From Roseihalotalea indica (GTDB lineage: Bacteria > Bacteroidota > Bacteroidia > Cytophagales > Cyclobacteriaceae): a DNA stretch of 64,000 nt. The notes under the pieces were generated by a model. The model was not told the DNA's origin. It saw only the letters and a program-made list of their open reading frames with translations, and ran no database searches. This document shows positions 56,676 through 64,000 of the stretch, piece by piece. The stretch spans positions 496,001 through 560,000 of the forward strand of contig NZ_JAINFL010000005.1 in NCBI RefSeq assembly GCF_022458895.1. Direction: 5' to 3'. The position numbers and the translations under genes are program-made. How positions within the stretch are numbered: position 1 is the first letter of the stretch; each line of letters begins with the position of its first letter.

Positions 56676-57881
56676 ATGACAAGTACTACCCACCATGTGA
56701 TAACCCTATTGGGTACGGGCCTTATCGGTGACTTTTATGCAGCCAGCATCTATAATCAACGAGGGCGAGATAGCATCCATGCCGTTTACTCCCGCTCCAG
56801 TGATCGGGTTACCCAGTTTGCCGGTAAATGGAACATTCCTCAAACCTATACTGACCTGCACCAGGCCGTTCGCAATGATAAGAGTGATACAGTGATTGTA
56901 GCATTGCCTAATCACCTACACAAAGAGGCTATTCTGGCCGCCGTGGAGGCCGGTAAAAATATTCTGTGTACCAAGCCGTTGGCTATGAATGGTGAAGAGG
57001 CCCTGGAAATACTGAAAGCGGTAGAAGAAGCCGGTGTTTTTCACGGATATCTGGAAGATCTGGTGTACACCCCCAAAACGCTGAAAGCCCGGGAAGCGGT
57101 GCAACGAGGCGCCCTGGGGCAGGTGCTCTGGACCCGCTCCCGGGAAGCGCACCCCGGTCCGCACAGTGACTGGTTCTGGCAACCGGAATACTCAGGTGGC
57201 GGTGCCATCATTGATATGGGCTGCCACTGTATTGAGATCGGGCGGAACTTCGTAGGTAAAGAAGTGAAGCCCGTAGAAGTTATGTGCTGGGCTGACACGC
57301 TGGTGAAACCCATTGATGCTGAGGACCATGCGGTGGGATTGGTGCGCTATGAAACCGGGGCGGTCACTCAGTTTGAGGTAAGCTGGGCTTTCCGGGGCGG
57401 CATGGATCTGCGGGATGAGGTATCCGGCACAGAAGGAACTATCCGGCTGGATCACTTCTTACGCACTGGTTATGAGCTATTTACTTCAGTAGGTATGCAA
57501 GGGTATGTGGCCGAGAAAGCCGAACAGGAGACCGGATGGCTTTTTCCGGTAGGAGATGAGATTCATGCGTTGGGATACCCTCACATGTTCACCGATATGT
57601 TTAACGCGATGGATGAGCAGCAGGCACCGATGGAAAGTTTTTATGACGGCTATGTGGTAAATGCCATTATGGATGCCTGTTACGCATCCGCCCAAAGTAA
57701 GCAGTGGGAAGCCGTACAATTGCCGGTTTGGCGAGGAAATACGGAGGGGAGCCAACCTTTGGGTGCCAAAGAGTATGATGAACTACACTGGCTAATTAAG
57801 GAAGAACATTTGCCCGATGGCCGAAAGAAAGTTATTTTAAAGGAAAAAACATCCGGTAATATTATTGAACGGCAGTTATAA
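56676..57881 (+). CDS. Gfo/Idh/MocA-family oxidoreductase
   Basis: 401 aa, no signal peptide. NAD(P)-binding LLGTGLIGDFYAAS (~10), conserved ILCTKPLAMNGEEA with the catalytic-type Lys (usual E-K-P is T-K-P here), substrate-domain HGYLEDLVYTP and GGGAIIDMGCHCIEIGR supplying the Asp/His pair, then the large β-sheet domain. The family oxidises or epimerises sugars and cyclitols; the sugar is not predictable. Its nearness to heparinase and sulfatase genes fits glycan breakdown. Monocistronic. Confidence 0.92.
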   Translation: MTSTTHHVITLLGTGLIGDFYAASIYNQRGRDSIHAVYSRSSDRVTQFAGKWNIPQTYTDLHQAVRNDKSDTVIVALPNHLHKEAILAAVEAGKNILCTKPLAMNGEEALEILKAVEEAGVFHGYLEDLVYTPKTLKAREAVQRGALGQVLWTRSREAHPGPHSDWFWQPEYSGGGAIIDMGCHCIEIGRNFVGKEVKPVEVMCWADTLVKPIDAEDHAVGLVRYETGAVTQFEVSWAFRGGMDLRDEVSGTEGTIRLDHFLRTGYELFTSVGMQGYVAEKAEQETGWLFPVGDEIHALGYPHMFTDMFNAMDEQQAPMESFYDGYVVNAIMDACYASAQSKQWEAVQLPVWRGNTEGSQPLGAKEYDELHWLIKEEHLPDGRKKVILKEKTSGNIIERQL

Positions 57882-58145
57882 GCATATCTATCTGATTATG
57901 AAAGTAATAAAGACACTTCTGTTAACAATATAGTTTAGTTCGGGGTTGCGTAGCAATGGACTAAGCAACTGAAGTGAATCTTCTTAAAAAGCTCAAGCTG
58001 CTCTGGTTGCATAGATCATCAGGCAAAGCAGATAAATATGTATGAGATTGTTGGACTCTTTGCTCTGGAAAACCAGGGCTAATGCAAAAAAGAGGCATCT
58101 TTCTGGCATTTTGACGGACAATTGTATAAGAAATGCAGACGTATA

Positions 58146-58913
58146 ATGAATGATCAGAACTTTACTACGGTGATACAAGAGTATCTAACTCACCGATCGT
58201 CAACAGCAAATGACCAGAAGTTGCGTGCAGTAATTCTGCCTCAAGAGAATTTAAAGAGCCTCAATACTATTGGGCAGGCCTATCATTTTATATTCGATTA
58301 TGTGTATTTCCGCATGATTTACGTAGAGCCGGACTTTACGACCGTGAGCGGTTATGCACCAGAGAATTTACTAACCGGGGCATATGGCTTCCTTTATGAT
58401 ATTCTTCATCCTGATGACCGGTTGCCGCTGCTTAAGATTATTAAAAAAATTAATCAACACTGGAAGTGCAGTCATCCGAATAGCCTGCGACCTCATGTGA
58501 GCTTTAGCTACCGGATTAGAAAGAAGAACGGAAAGTATATACGCTTGCTTCATGAGTGGATTGAGACCTCTTCAGACTCTCAGGGTAAATTAATGTATGG
58601 GTTGGAGCGTTGTACGGATATTACCCACTGGCAGGGAGAAAATGCCACCGTTCTAATGATCAGCCATTCGGATGATCGAAAAAATGTAGTATATGATCCT
58701 AAAGAAGAGCAAAGCGAAAGCTGTGCATTCACAAAATCGGAAATAAGAGTCCTTAGATTGCTGGCGGAAGGCATGAGTAGTAAGCAAATTGCCTACGAAC
58801 TGGATATTACTTTTAATACCGTAAATACCCACCGGAGGAAAATGCTGAAGAAAGCAGAAGTCAAGAATACTACCGAACTCATTCAGGTAGCTTATCTGCA
58901 AGGAACTCTCTAA
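58146..58913 (+). CDS. PAS–LuxR-type response regulator-like transcription factor 1
   Basis: 255 aa from the ATG at 58146 (TTG at 58122 is less likely). Residues ~40-165 form a PAS fold (FRMIYVEPDFTTVSGYAPENLL, then HPDDRLPLL and a closing GLERCTDITHW); ~185-250 is a LuxR/FixJ winged... HTH with SEIRVLRLLAEGMSSKQIA and the recognition helix FNTVNTHRRKML. No receiver domain or kinase neighbour, so a small-molecule-sensing single-component regulator is inferred. A closely similar gene lies 122 nt downstream on the same strand. Confidence 0.88.
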   Translation: MNDQNFTTVIQEYLTHRSSTANDQKLRAVILPQENLKSLNTIGQAYHFIFDYVYFRMIYVEPDFTTVSGYAPENLLTGAYGFLYDILHPDDRLPLLKIIKKINQHWKCSHPNSLRPHVSFSYRIRKKNGKYIRLLHEWIETSSDSQGKLMYGLERCTDITHWQGENATVLMISHSDDRKNVVYDPKEEQSESCAFTKSEIRVLRLLAEGMSSKQIAYELDITFNTVNTHRRKMLKKAEVKNTTELIQVAYLQGTL

Positions 58914-58987
58914 ATGAGCCGTATTATCCATCTCTTTTGATCATGCTTATCTGGGTTGATTTTCTATGAATTGTATTTAAATTTTTA

Positions 58988-58995
58988 TAAATTTG
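58988..58995 (+). promoter_or_regulatory. -7 promoter box of the second PAS–LuxR gene
   Basis: TAAATTTG, a perfect TAnnTTTG, 41 nt upstream of the ATG at 59036. No TTG at the ideal distance (nearest spacers 14 and 29 nt). It suggests the second paralogue has its own promoter. Confidence 0.4.
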
Positions 58996-59035
58996 ATTAT
59001 ACTAATAATGCACTCCAACCTAACTAAGTGTAATC

Positions 59036-59767
59036 ATGGATTCCCCTGACTCTCCCATTGATCTTTCTAAAGATGCGTATCAAAAAATAAGGCTCGATAT
59101 GGAGCGGGGTATCAGCAGCATTGGCCCTTCGTTCTATGTAATTCATGATTATCGTAACCAGCATTATCGCTTTCTTAATGAAGGTATCAATCAGGTGCTG
59201 GGGTATACTCTGGATACTTCGTTAAGCATTCAGGAGTTTCAACACCTTATTCACCCTGAGGACATCCGGGCCTTCCGCGCTATTGAAGAAAAATGGCATG
59301 AGCATGTAAGTTGTTGGGCAAACCATCCTAATGCATCATTTACAATTAATTTTGATTTTCGAGTAAGGCACAGTTCAAAAAAAATCATAAGGCTTTTGTT
59401 GCAAGTTGTACATTCAGAGTTTGACGAAGCAGGAAGGTTGCTCTTTAGCATTGAGAAGTGCACAGACATCAGTTGTTGGAAGAGAACAGGTGCAATGGTG
59501 CTATCCATCATTGGAAATAAGACTTCTCAAAATTTGGTGTTTCAACCACAACCGGAAGATAAGCGAGACAGGCCTTGTTATTTGTCTAAATCTGAGTTGA
59601 AGATACTAAGGCTGCTAGCACAAGGAAAAAGTAGTAAAGAAATTGCCTCAACGCTGAAGATTACATTTAACACGGCAAACACCCATCGGCGCAATATTCT
59701 TCGAAAGACAGGAGTCAGAAATACTACCCAACTGGTTAAATATACACTATCTCGCCAACTGCCCTAA
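59036..59767 (+). CDS. PAS–LuxR-type transcription factor 2
   Basis: 243-aa paralogue of the preceding gene with the same layout: PAS fold (~25-150; YRFLNEGINQVLGYT, HPEDIRAFRAIE, FSIEKCTDISCWKR) and C-terminal LuxR HTH (~175-240; SELKILRLLAQGKSSKEIA, ITFNTANTHRRNILRK). The two proteins share the TDI-x-x-W junction and the near-identical HTH, so they arose by tandem duplication. The stop is immediately followed by the remnant of a hydrolase gene. Confidence 0.88.
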   Translation: MDSPDSPIDLSKDAYQKIRLDMERGISSIGPSFYVIHDYRNQHYRFLNEGINQVLGYTLDTSLSIQEFQHLIHPEDIRAFRAIEEKWHEHVSCWANHPNASFTINFDFRVRHSSKKIIRLLLQVVHSEFDEAGRLLFSIEKCTDISCWKRTGAMVLSIIGNKTSQNLVFQPQPEDKRDRPCYLSKSELKILRLLAQGKSSKEIASTLKITFNTANTHRRNILRKTGVRNTTQLVKYTLSRQLP

Positions 59768-59768
59768 G

Positions 59769-60056
59769 GAGTATCCCGCCTTGTTTGCGGCAGTCATTCC
59801 TATTTGCGGTGGTGGTACACCCGATTACGTGAGCCGTCTGAAAGATGTACCGGTTGGGGTGTTTCATGGCGCACGTGATACGGTCATTCCTCTATCTCGG
59901 TTCATAGAAATAGTATAGGCCCTGCAAAAGGGTGCGGGAGACATTACTCTGACTGTTTACCCCGAGGCTGGGCATGATGCATGGACCCAGACATACAATA
60001 ACCTGGCAATATTTGAGTGGTTGTTATCTCATCAAAAGCGAGAGAAGGAAAAGTAA
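59769..60056 (+). pseudogene. 3' remnant of an α/β-hydrolase (dienelactone hydrolase/esterase-like)
   Basis: In frame from 59769 the sequence reads EYPALFAAVIPICGGG, VPVGVFHGARDTVIP and then, after an in-frame TAG (59916-59918), TVYPEAGHDAWTQTY and a natural-looking end at 60054-60056. This is the C-terminal third of a serine α/β-hydrolase, keeping the Asp (GARDTVIP) and His (GHDAW) of the triad but lacking the nucleophile-containing N-terminal part, which would lie in the regulator genes' position. Truncation plus a nonsense codon mean it is dead. It suggests that the regulator region was inserted or a deletion removed the 5' part. Confidence 0.85.
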
Positions 60057-60074
60057 GAGCAAATAAGTAAAACA

Positions 60075-62198
60075 CTATTGAGTTTTTTCTACCACTGGAA
60101 GACCTTCGGTTAAAGGTATAGAAACATTCACTACAGGTTGGTCGGTCATCTCAATGGACAATACTATACCGTCTTCTTCTTGCTGAAAGCGGGTAAAGAT
60201 TTTTGGTACAACTCCAGGAGCGGGTACCAGTAGCCAGGCAAAGGTGGTTGGTTGGGCGATGTTGGTTGTATAAACCACGGTTGGATTAGGCTCTTTAACC
60301 CCATACTCAGCACTATACCAGCCTTGTTTAAAGGGCTCTTCCTGACCCGATACAATGTCAGTTTGCCAGGCAACTTCTCCTATCGGCACAATGCGGAGGT
60401 TTGCTTCGTTTACGTTGGTAGAAACCGCTTCACTTTCCTCCAGCACTACCTGGCAGGTAGGAGCATAATGCCAGAGTGCCTGCAAGGTGCGGGGACGGTC
60501 TGTGTCAAAATGATCTAAAACGATCCAGTATTGATCTCGCAGATAAAGCACCGACCGGGTATGCTCTGCTTTTCCTGCCACATCTTCAAAGCCGTCGGTA
60601 AAAGCGCCACGGGCAAAATCATACGCCGGCTGGTGGGTATAGTCTTGTTTTTCTCGTAAAGGGGCTTCCACCCTTACCGGGCCTCCGCTTTGCCCTTTAC
60701 CATCAACTAGGATAATATTATGAGAGAAGGAGCTGCGAAAATAACCTCGCCAGAGGGTAGGATCAAAACTGAAATAATCCTGATGGGTGTAACGGCCACC
60801 ATCCACTAGCAAATCTTTTCCATATGCAGCTACAGAAAGCTGAAGTTTATCGGCATGCTGATGTCCGGTACCAAAAGGGCCAACATCAAAGAAAGCCCAG
60901 TGAGCCTGTTCATCCCAGCTGTTGCGCATCACATGAATACCAGCCCATGGAAAAACAACGGAGGGAAGGCTGTCAGGGGCTTGCCCGGCTTTTCCATTGG
61001 TGGCAATCCACTGCCAGTCGGGGCGATTAAATTTTTCAGCAGCTTTCAACACGCGCTGACGCAGGTCTTCTCGGTCAGAGTCATTATTGAGGGGCTGATG
61101 TCCGTCGGGCCGCATGGAGTAGGCCAGATAATTGTACATTTCTTCCAGGCGTTGAACGTATGCCTCAGACATTTCTTGGCCGGCCTTTTGAAAGTTGGTA
61201 GCGATGGATTCGAAGCGGTTAAGCGCAACCCACTGAGTTTTGGTAGAAAGCTCGGTCTGCACCCCATCCGGATATACCTGTCGGTTAATTTCCTCAGTCA
61301 TAATCTGTAAAGCATAGTTGGCCCAGCGATTCGCTTCTTTAAATTCAGGAAAGGCTAAACCGGCCAGCGCCAGACCATTCATCTCCATAGTTGTCCAGTT
61401 ATGTCCTTGTTTGTGATAGCGATGGAGATAGGTAGCTTGCTCGGCTATGCTGGCTAACATCAGCAGCCGGGCGGCCGGACTGAAGGATTCACTGCTCTGA
61501 AAACCATAAAACAATTGAGGCCAGGAAGCTCCCAAACGATTACCCGCTTCCAAAGTCCGCCATTCCACTTCTCCTATGTCCCGCCAGTCTAATCCCTGGG
61601 TTGTATCTACCACCAGGTAAATAGAATCATCTGGCGCGGGCAATGGGTGATGAATGATCCAGTCGCGCATTAGCTCATCAAATACATGGGCATAACGGGT
61701 GCTATCAGTTTCTTGCCAGGCCAGGAATAGGGCGGGAAGGTATTTGTGGCCATTCAGGGAGTAACCAAACTCATCATCCTGCCTGGGCCCGGTATAGCTC
61801 CATTGCCACCCACCCATAGAGTGCCTAGGCACCTGGTCGGCAGAGCCATCAAAGCTGACAGAGTCTTCAACCAGACGGTGAGCCACTGCCATCGCCTCTT
61901 CCTCGGGTAACGAGTCTAATGCCGAGATAACCCAATTACGGTTGGTTTGGCGATAATAACTCAATAGGAATTTTGCCGCCTGAACCGTATCCTCCTGGTG
62001 TAGCGCCAAGCGAACTGAATCAAGTGCTGGTTGCTGAAGGTCAAGAGCTTGAAACAGTGTGTGAAGCCGCTCCGGGTAAGCTTGCCACAGTGCCTCTACG
62101 GATGTAACTGTTTGCCAGTCGGGTGGAGGTGAGGCAACGATGCTGCCGGTTAAACTGAAGAATATCAGGAAGAACCAATGGGAAGTGAAGGAAGTCAT
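60075..62198 (-). CDS. heparinase II/III family polysaccharide lyase
   Basis: 707 aa; signal peptide (MTSFTSHWFFLIFF, end near SIVAS). N-terminal (α/α)-toroid (~90-390; NGHKYLPALFLAW, DWRDIGEVEWRTLEAGNR, GHNWTTMEMNGLALAG with the family Asn) followed by the heparinase II/III β-sandwich (~410-700; FGTGHQHADKLQLSVAAYG with the catalytic His, LVDGGRYTHQDYF with Tyr, SFSHNIILVDGKGQ). The family cleaves uronic-acid-containing polysaccharides by β-elimination; no further substrate can be read. A sulfatase gene follows ~1.1 kb away on the opposite strand, suggesting sulfated glycans. Confidence 0.9.
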   Translation of the reverse strand: MTSFTSHWFFLIFFSLTGSIVASPPPDWQTVTSVEALWQAYPERLHTLFQALDLQQPALDSVRLALHQEDTVQAAKFLLSYYRQTNRNWVISALDSLPEEEAMAVAHRLVEDSVSFDGSADQVPRHSMGGWQWSYTGPRQDDEFGYSLNGHKYLPALFLAWQETDSTRYAHVFDELMRDWIIHHPLPAPDDSIYLVVDTTQGLDWRDIGEVEWRTLEAGNRLGASWPQLFYGFQSSESFSPAARLLMLASIAEQATYLHRYHKQGHNWTTMEMNGLALAGLAFPEFKEANRWANYALQIMTEEINRQVYPDGVQTELSTKTQWVALNRFESIATNFQKAGQEMSEAYVQRLEEMYNYLAYSMRPDGHQPLNNDSDREDLRQRVLKAAEKFNRPDWQWIATNGKAGQAPDSLPSVVFPWAGIHVMRNSWDEQAHWAFFDVGPFGTGHQHADKLQLSVAAYGKDLLVDGGRYTHQDYFSFDPTLWRGYFRSSFSHNIILVDGKGQSGGPVRVEAPLREKQDYTHQPAYDFARGAFTDGFEDVAGKAEHTRSVLYLRDQYWIVLDHFDTDRPRTLQALWHYAPTCQVVLEESEAVSTNVNEANLRIVPIGEVAWQTDIVSGQEEPFKQGWYSAEYGVKEPNPTVVYTTNIAQPTTFAWLLVPAPGVVPKIFTRFQQEEDGIVLSIEMTDQPVVNVSIPLTEGLPVVEKTQ

Positions 62199-62420
62199 AT
62201 TATGATAGGTCGGTCAGGAGTAATATAAAACATCGAGATAGATCTCAATGAAAACTCATAATTCAGGATATGAAATTGATACTTTGATAAAGCTGAGAAA
62301 AAAGACTGACTTTCAAAACATGCTATCAGTGATTATCACTTTTCTGAAAGGGGAAACGATGAATAAAAGGTCAAAAACATTCCTTTCAACAGCAGGTTTG
62401 ATTTGCTAACCTTTAGTCCT

Positions 62421-63197
62421 ATGAGAAATATCAACGTAGTTGTTTTTACCATCCTTGTAACGCTGTTTTCATTAAGAGTAGAAGCGCAATCTTATCGGGA
62501 TACGACCAATGTTTGGCGATCGGGCTTTTACTTTAGCATACCGGTGCAAACTCTGAATTTGACCGACCTGAATCGGCAGTTGCGTGAAGCTGGACAGCCT
62601 GAAATCTTAACTGCTATGACGGGTATTTCCATGGGGTTTACAAACCGTCATCGTGACCAGAACTCCTACGGCCTTACCCAATTCTCATTACTATCTACTT
62701 TTGATGATGAGAACGACCCATCTCGAGATACTCGTCTTGTGGTAGGAAAATTTTCTTTTTCAGGTCAGTATGATATCTTAAGTAATCCAAAATGGCTGGC
62801 ATATCCTTATTTGCGTTTGGGGTTTAGTATGGCAAGGTTACGGGTTTCTACTATAGATACAACCACCACTTTTATGAGTAGTGTGCGTTTCTTAGGCTCG
62901 CCCGATTATGTACAGAAAAAATATACCAGCGGTGTCCTCTTAAACGGCGAATTGGGTGCAGGGATAGAGCGGCAATTCTCATTTCCTGGTACTACCGGGT
63001 TTATAGGGATCAGTGCGGGATATGAGTTGAGCACCGGAGCCGACTGGCAAATAGCGGATATCAACTACTTGTTAGCAAATTCACCAAACTTCCGCACCAA
63101 TGGATTAGTAGTAGAACTAAGAATACGCCTCGAGTATAACCCGCTGACTGCTCCTGAAGATGATAAGAAACCCAAGGGACTATACCGCTTCTTTCAA
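62421..63197 (+). CDS. outer-membrane β-barrel protein
   Basis: 258-259 aa from the ATG at 62421 (stop TAA at 63198-63200; frame open from 62403). Signal peptide ending VEAQ (~24), then amphipathic β-strands (GFYFSIPVQTLNLTD, SYGLTQFSLLSTF, WLAYPYLRLGFSMARL, GVLLNGELGAGIERQF, GLVVELRIRLEYN). Resembles generic porin-like outer-membrane beta-barrel families of Bacteroidota; no specific function. Reads away from the heparinase gene with a 222-nt divergent gap. Confidence 0.7.
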
Positions 63198-63301
63198 TAA
63201 ATCATACTCAAGTAAAAGGGAGATTGCAAGGCTAATGGTTTTTTGCGTACTTAGACAGACTTTTCTATGTCGATATCACTTCTTGACTATTACCTAAACC
63301 T

Positions 63302-64000
63302 ATGTCTCGTATTGCCATTCTCCTTTTTAATCTTCATTTCTTATTCAGTGCCTGTTCTTCTCCTAATGAAGTGCCCCAGGAAACTGTAGATACACCCTAT
63401 AACGTGGTGGTTTTTCTGATTGATGACCTGGGCTGGACGGATTTAGGCTGCTTCGGTAGTGATCTATACGAAACCCCCAATATAGACCGGTTGGCCGAAG
63501 AAGGTATAAAGTTTACCAATGCTTACGCAGCTTGCACAGTATGCTCGCCAACCCGGGCTGCCATGATGACCGGTAAGTACCCGGCTCGCCTCAATATTAC
63601 CGACTGGATTGCCGGACATGTCAACGAATTTGGAAAACTGCAAGTGCCGGATTGGACGAAATACTTATCAACGGAAGAGATCACCATCGCTGAAATTGCC
63701 AAGGCTTCAGGGTATGTAACGGCCAGCGTAGGCAAGTGGCATTTGGGCGATGAAGAGGCATACTATCCGCAAAATCAGGGTTTTGATTTAAACGTGGCAG
63801 GCTACTACCGGGGGCAGCCACCCAGTTACTTTTACCCCTATGTGCGAGGCCAGGATACTTTGCCCTATCTGGAAGGAGGAGAAGAAGGGGAATACCTAAC
63901 GGACCGTCTTACCGACGAAGCTTCCCGTTTTATTCGTGATCATGCTAAAAATCCTTTTTTTCTGTACTTTCCCCATTACGCTGTTCATACTCCCATTCAG
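63302..64000 (+). CDS. sulfatase (S1 family), 3' end beyond window
   Basis: Open from the ATG at 63302 to the last base (233 codons). The first ~17 residues form a signal peptide with a Cys (FSAC) suggesting a lipoprotein. Then comes the sulfatase core: NVVVFLIDDLGWTDLG (metal-binding Asp pair), the formylglycine site CSPTR (Cys81, the CxPS/TR type matured by an anaerobic or aerobic FGE), AAMMTGKYPARL, SVGKWHLG (Lys/His) and YFPHYAVHTPI near the edge. It hydrolyses sulfate esters; family knowledge. With the heparinase it points to use of sulfated polysaccharide. Confidence 0.93.
   Translation, partial: MSRIAILLFNLHFLFSACSSPNEVPQETVDTPYNVVVFLIDDLGWTDLGCFGSDLYETPNIDRLAEEGIKFTNAYAACTVCSPTRAAMMTGKYPARLNITDWIAGHVNEFGKLQVPDWTKYLSTEEITIAEIAKASGYVTASVGKWHLGDEEAYYPQNQGFDLNVAGYYRGQPPSYFYPYVRGQDTLPYLEGGEEGEYLTDRLTDEASRFIRDHAKNPFFLYFPHYAVHTPIQ

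Noticed and set aside
1..64000. tRNA, rRNA or prophage genes
   Set aside because: No cloverleaf-like or rRNA-like sequence and no phage structural or integrase genes were noticed when reading the gaps; a covariance-model scan would be the decisive test.

Overview
The window looks like chromosomal DNA of a Bacteroidota bacterium, most likely of the order Cytophagales (inference). The evidence is a set of lineage-typical genes and gene pairs: ubiE–porT, nfeD–floA, folP–cdaA beside DUF1599 and a BT_3928-type DoxX protein, DUF2911, a GlmU-family protein, an archaeal/eukaryal-type ProS, a type IX secretion (T9SS) C-terminal sorting domain, several -7 boxes of the form TAnnTTTG, and mostly weak Shine-Dalgarno sites. 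Convergent genes are packed tightly (1-4 nt apart or overlapping). No rRNA, tRNA, CRISPR array, prophage or intact insertion sequence was seen.

Layout. 1-1201: 3' part of der. 1204-8649: leftward array of three large paralogous lipoproteins sharing an N-terminal 'QKGPFxNG' module. 8760-13712: DUF3500 protein, AGE-family sugar epimerase, a small membrane ORF, a Dabb lipoprotein and a D-aminoacylase-like lipoprotein. 13927-22194: housekeeping block with pentapeptide-repeat membrane protein, D-2-hydroxyacid dehydrogenase, mgtE, ksgA, pepA, pdxA, a 50-aa DUF2256 gene missed by length filters, porT and ubiE. 22340-27566: a PorE-like OmpA/PD40 protein and a WG-repeat protein. 27568-30618: floA, nfeD, proS. 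30764-33776: a Tyr/Ser/Arg-rich lipoprotein with an unusually strong ribosome binding site and a FadL-type porin. 33766-39285: aroK, DoxX-like, DUF1599, folP, cdaA, a small conserved protein and murB. 40264-50456: a 1373-aa T9SS cargo with cohesin and dockerin modules, DUF2911, glmS, a GlmU-family protein, a 28-aa membrane ORF, a PH-domain protein and a lipoprotein. 50642-54583 is the most accessory-looking part: a non-coding array of direct repeats with an exact 43-bp period, an orphan helical protein, a (Gly-Gly/Ser-Asp)n exported protein and a glycosidase-like lipoprotein. 54731-64000: GARS-like ATP-grasp enzyme, membrane protein, Gfo/Idh oxidoreductase, two PAS-LuxR paralogues, a hydrolase relic, heparinase II/III, an outer-membrane protein and the 5' part of a sulfatase.

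How the parts fit. The window holds both T9SS machinery (PorT, a PorE-like protein) and a T9SS cargo. It also has envelope biogenesis (glmS, murB, GlmU-like), cyclic-di-AMP synthesis and folate synthesis. The right end suggests degradation of acidic or sulfated polysaccharide (heparinase-type lyase, sulfatase, oxidoreductase).

Most noteworthy: the 43-bp array at about 50642-50920, the QKGPFxNG lipoprotein array, the cohesin-dockerin-cohesin T9SS protein, the Gly-X-Asp repeat protein, three short genes (50, 56 and 28 aa) and a run of TTG start codons.
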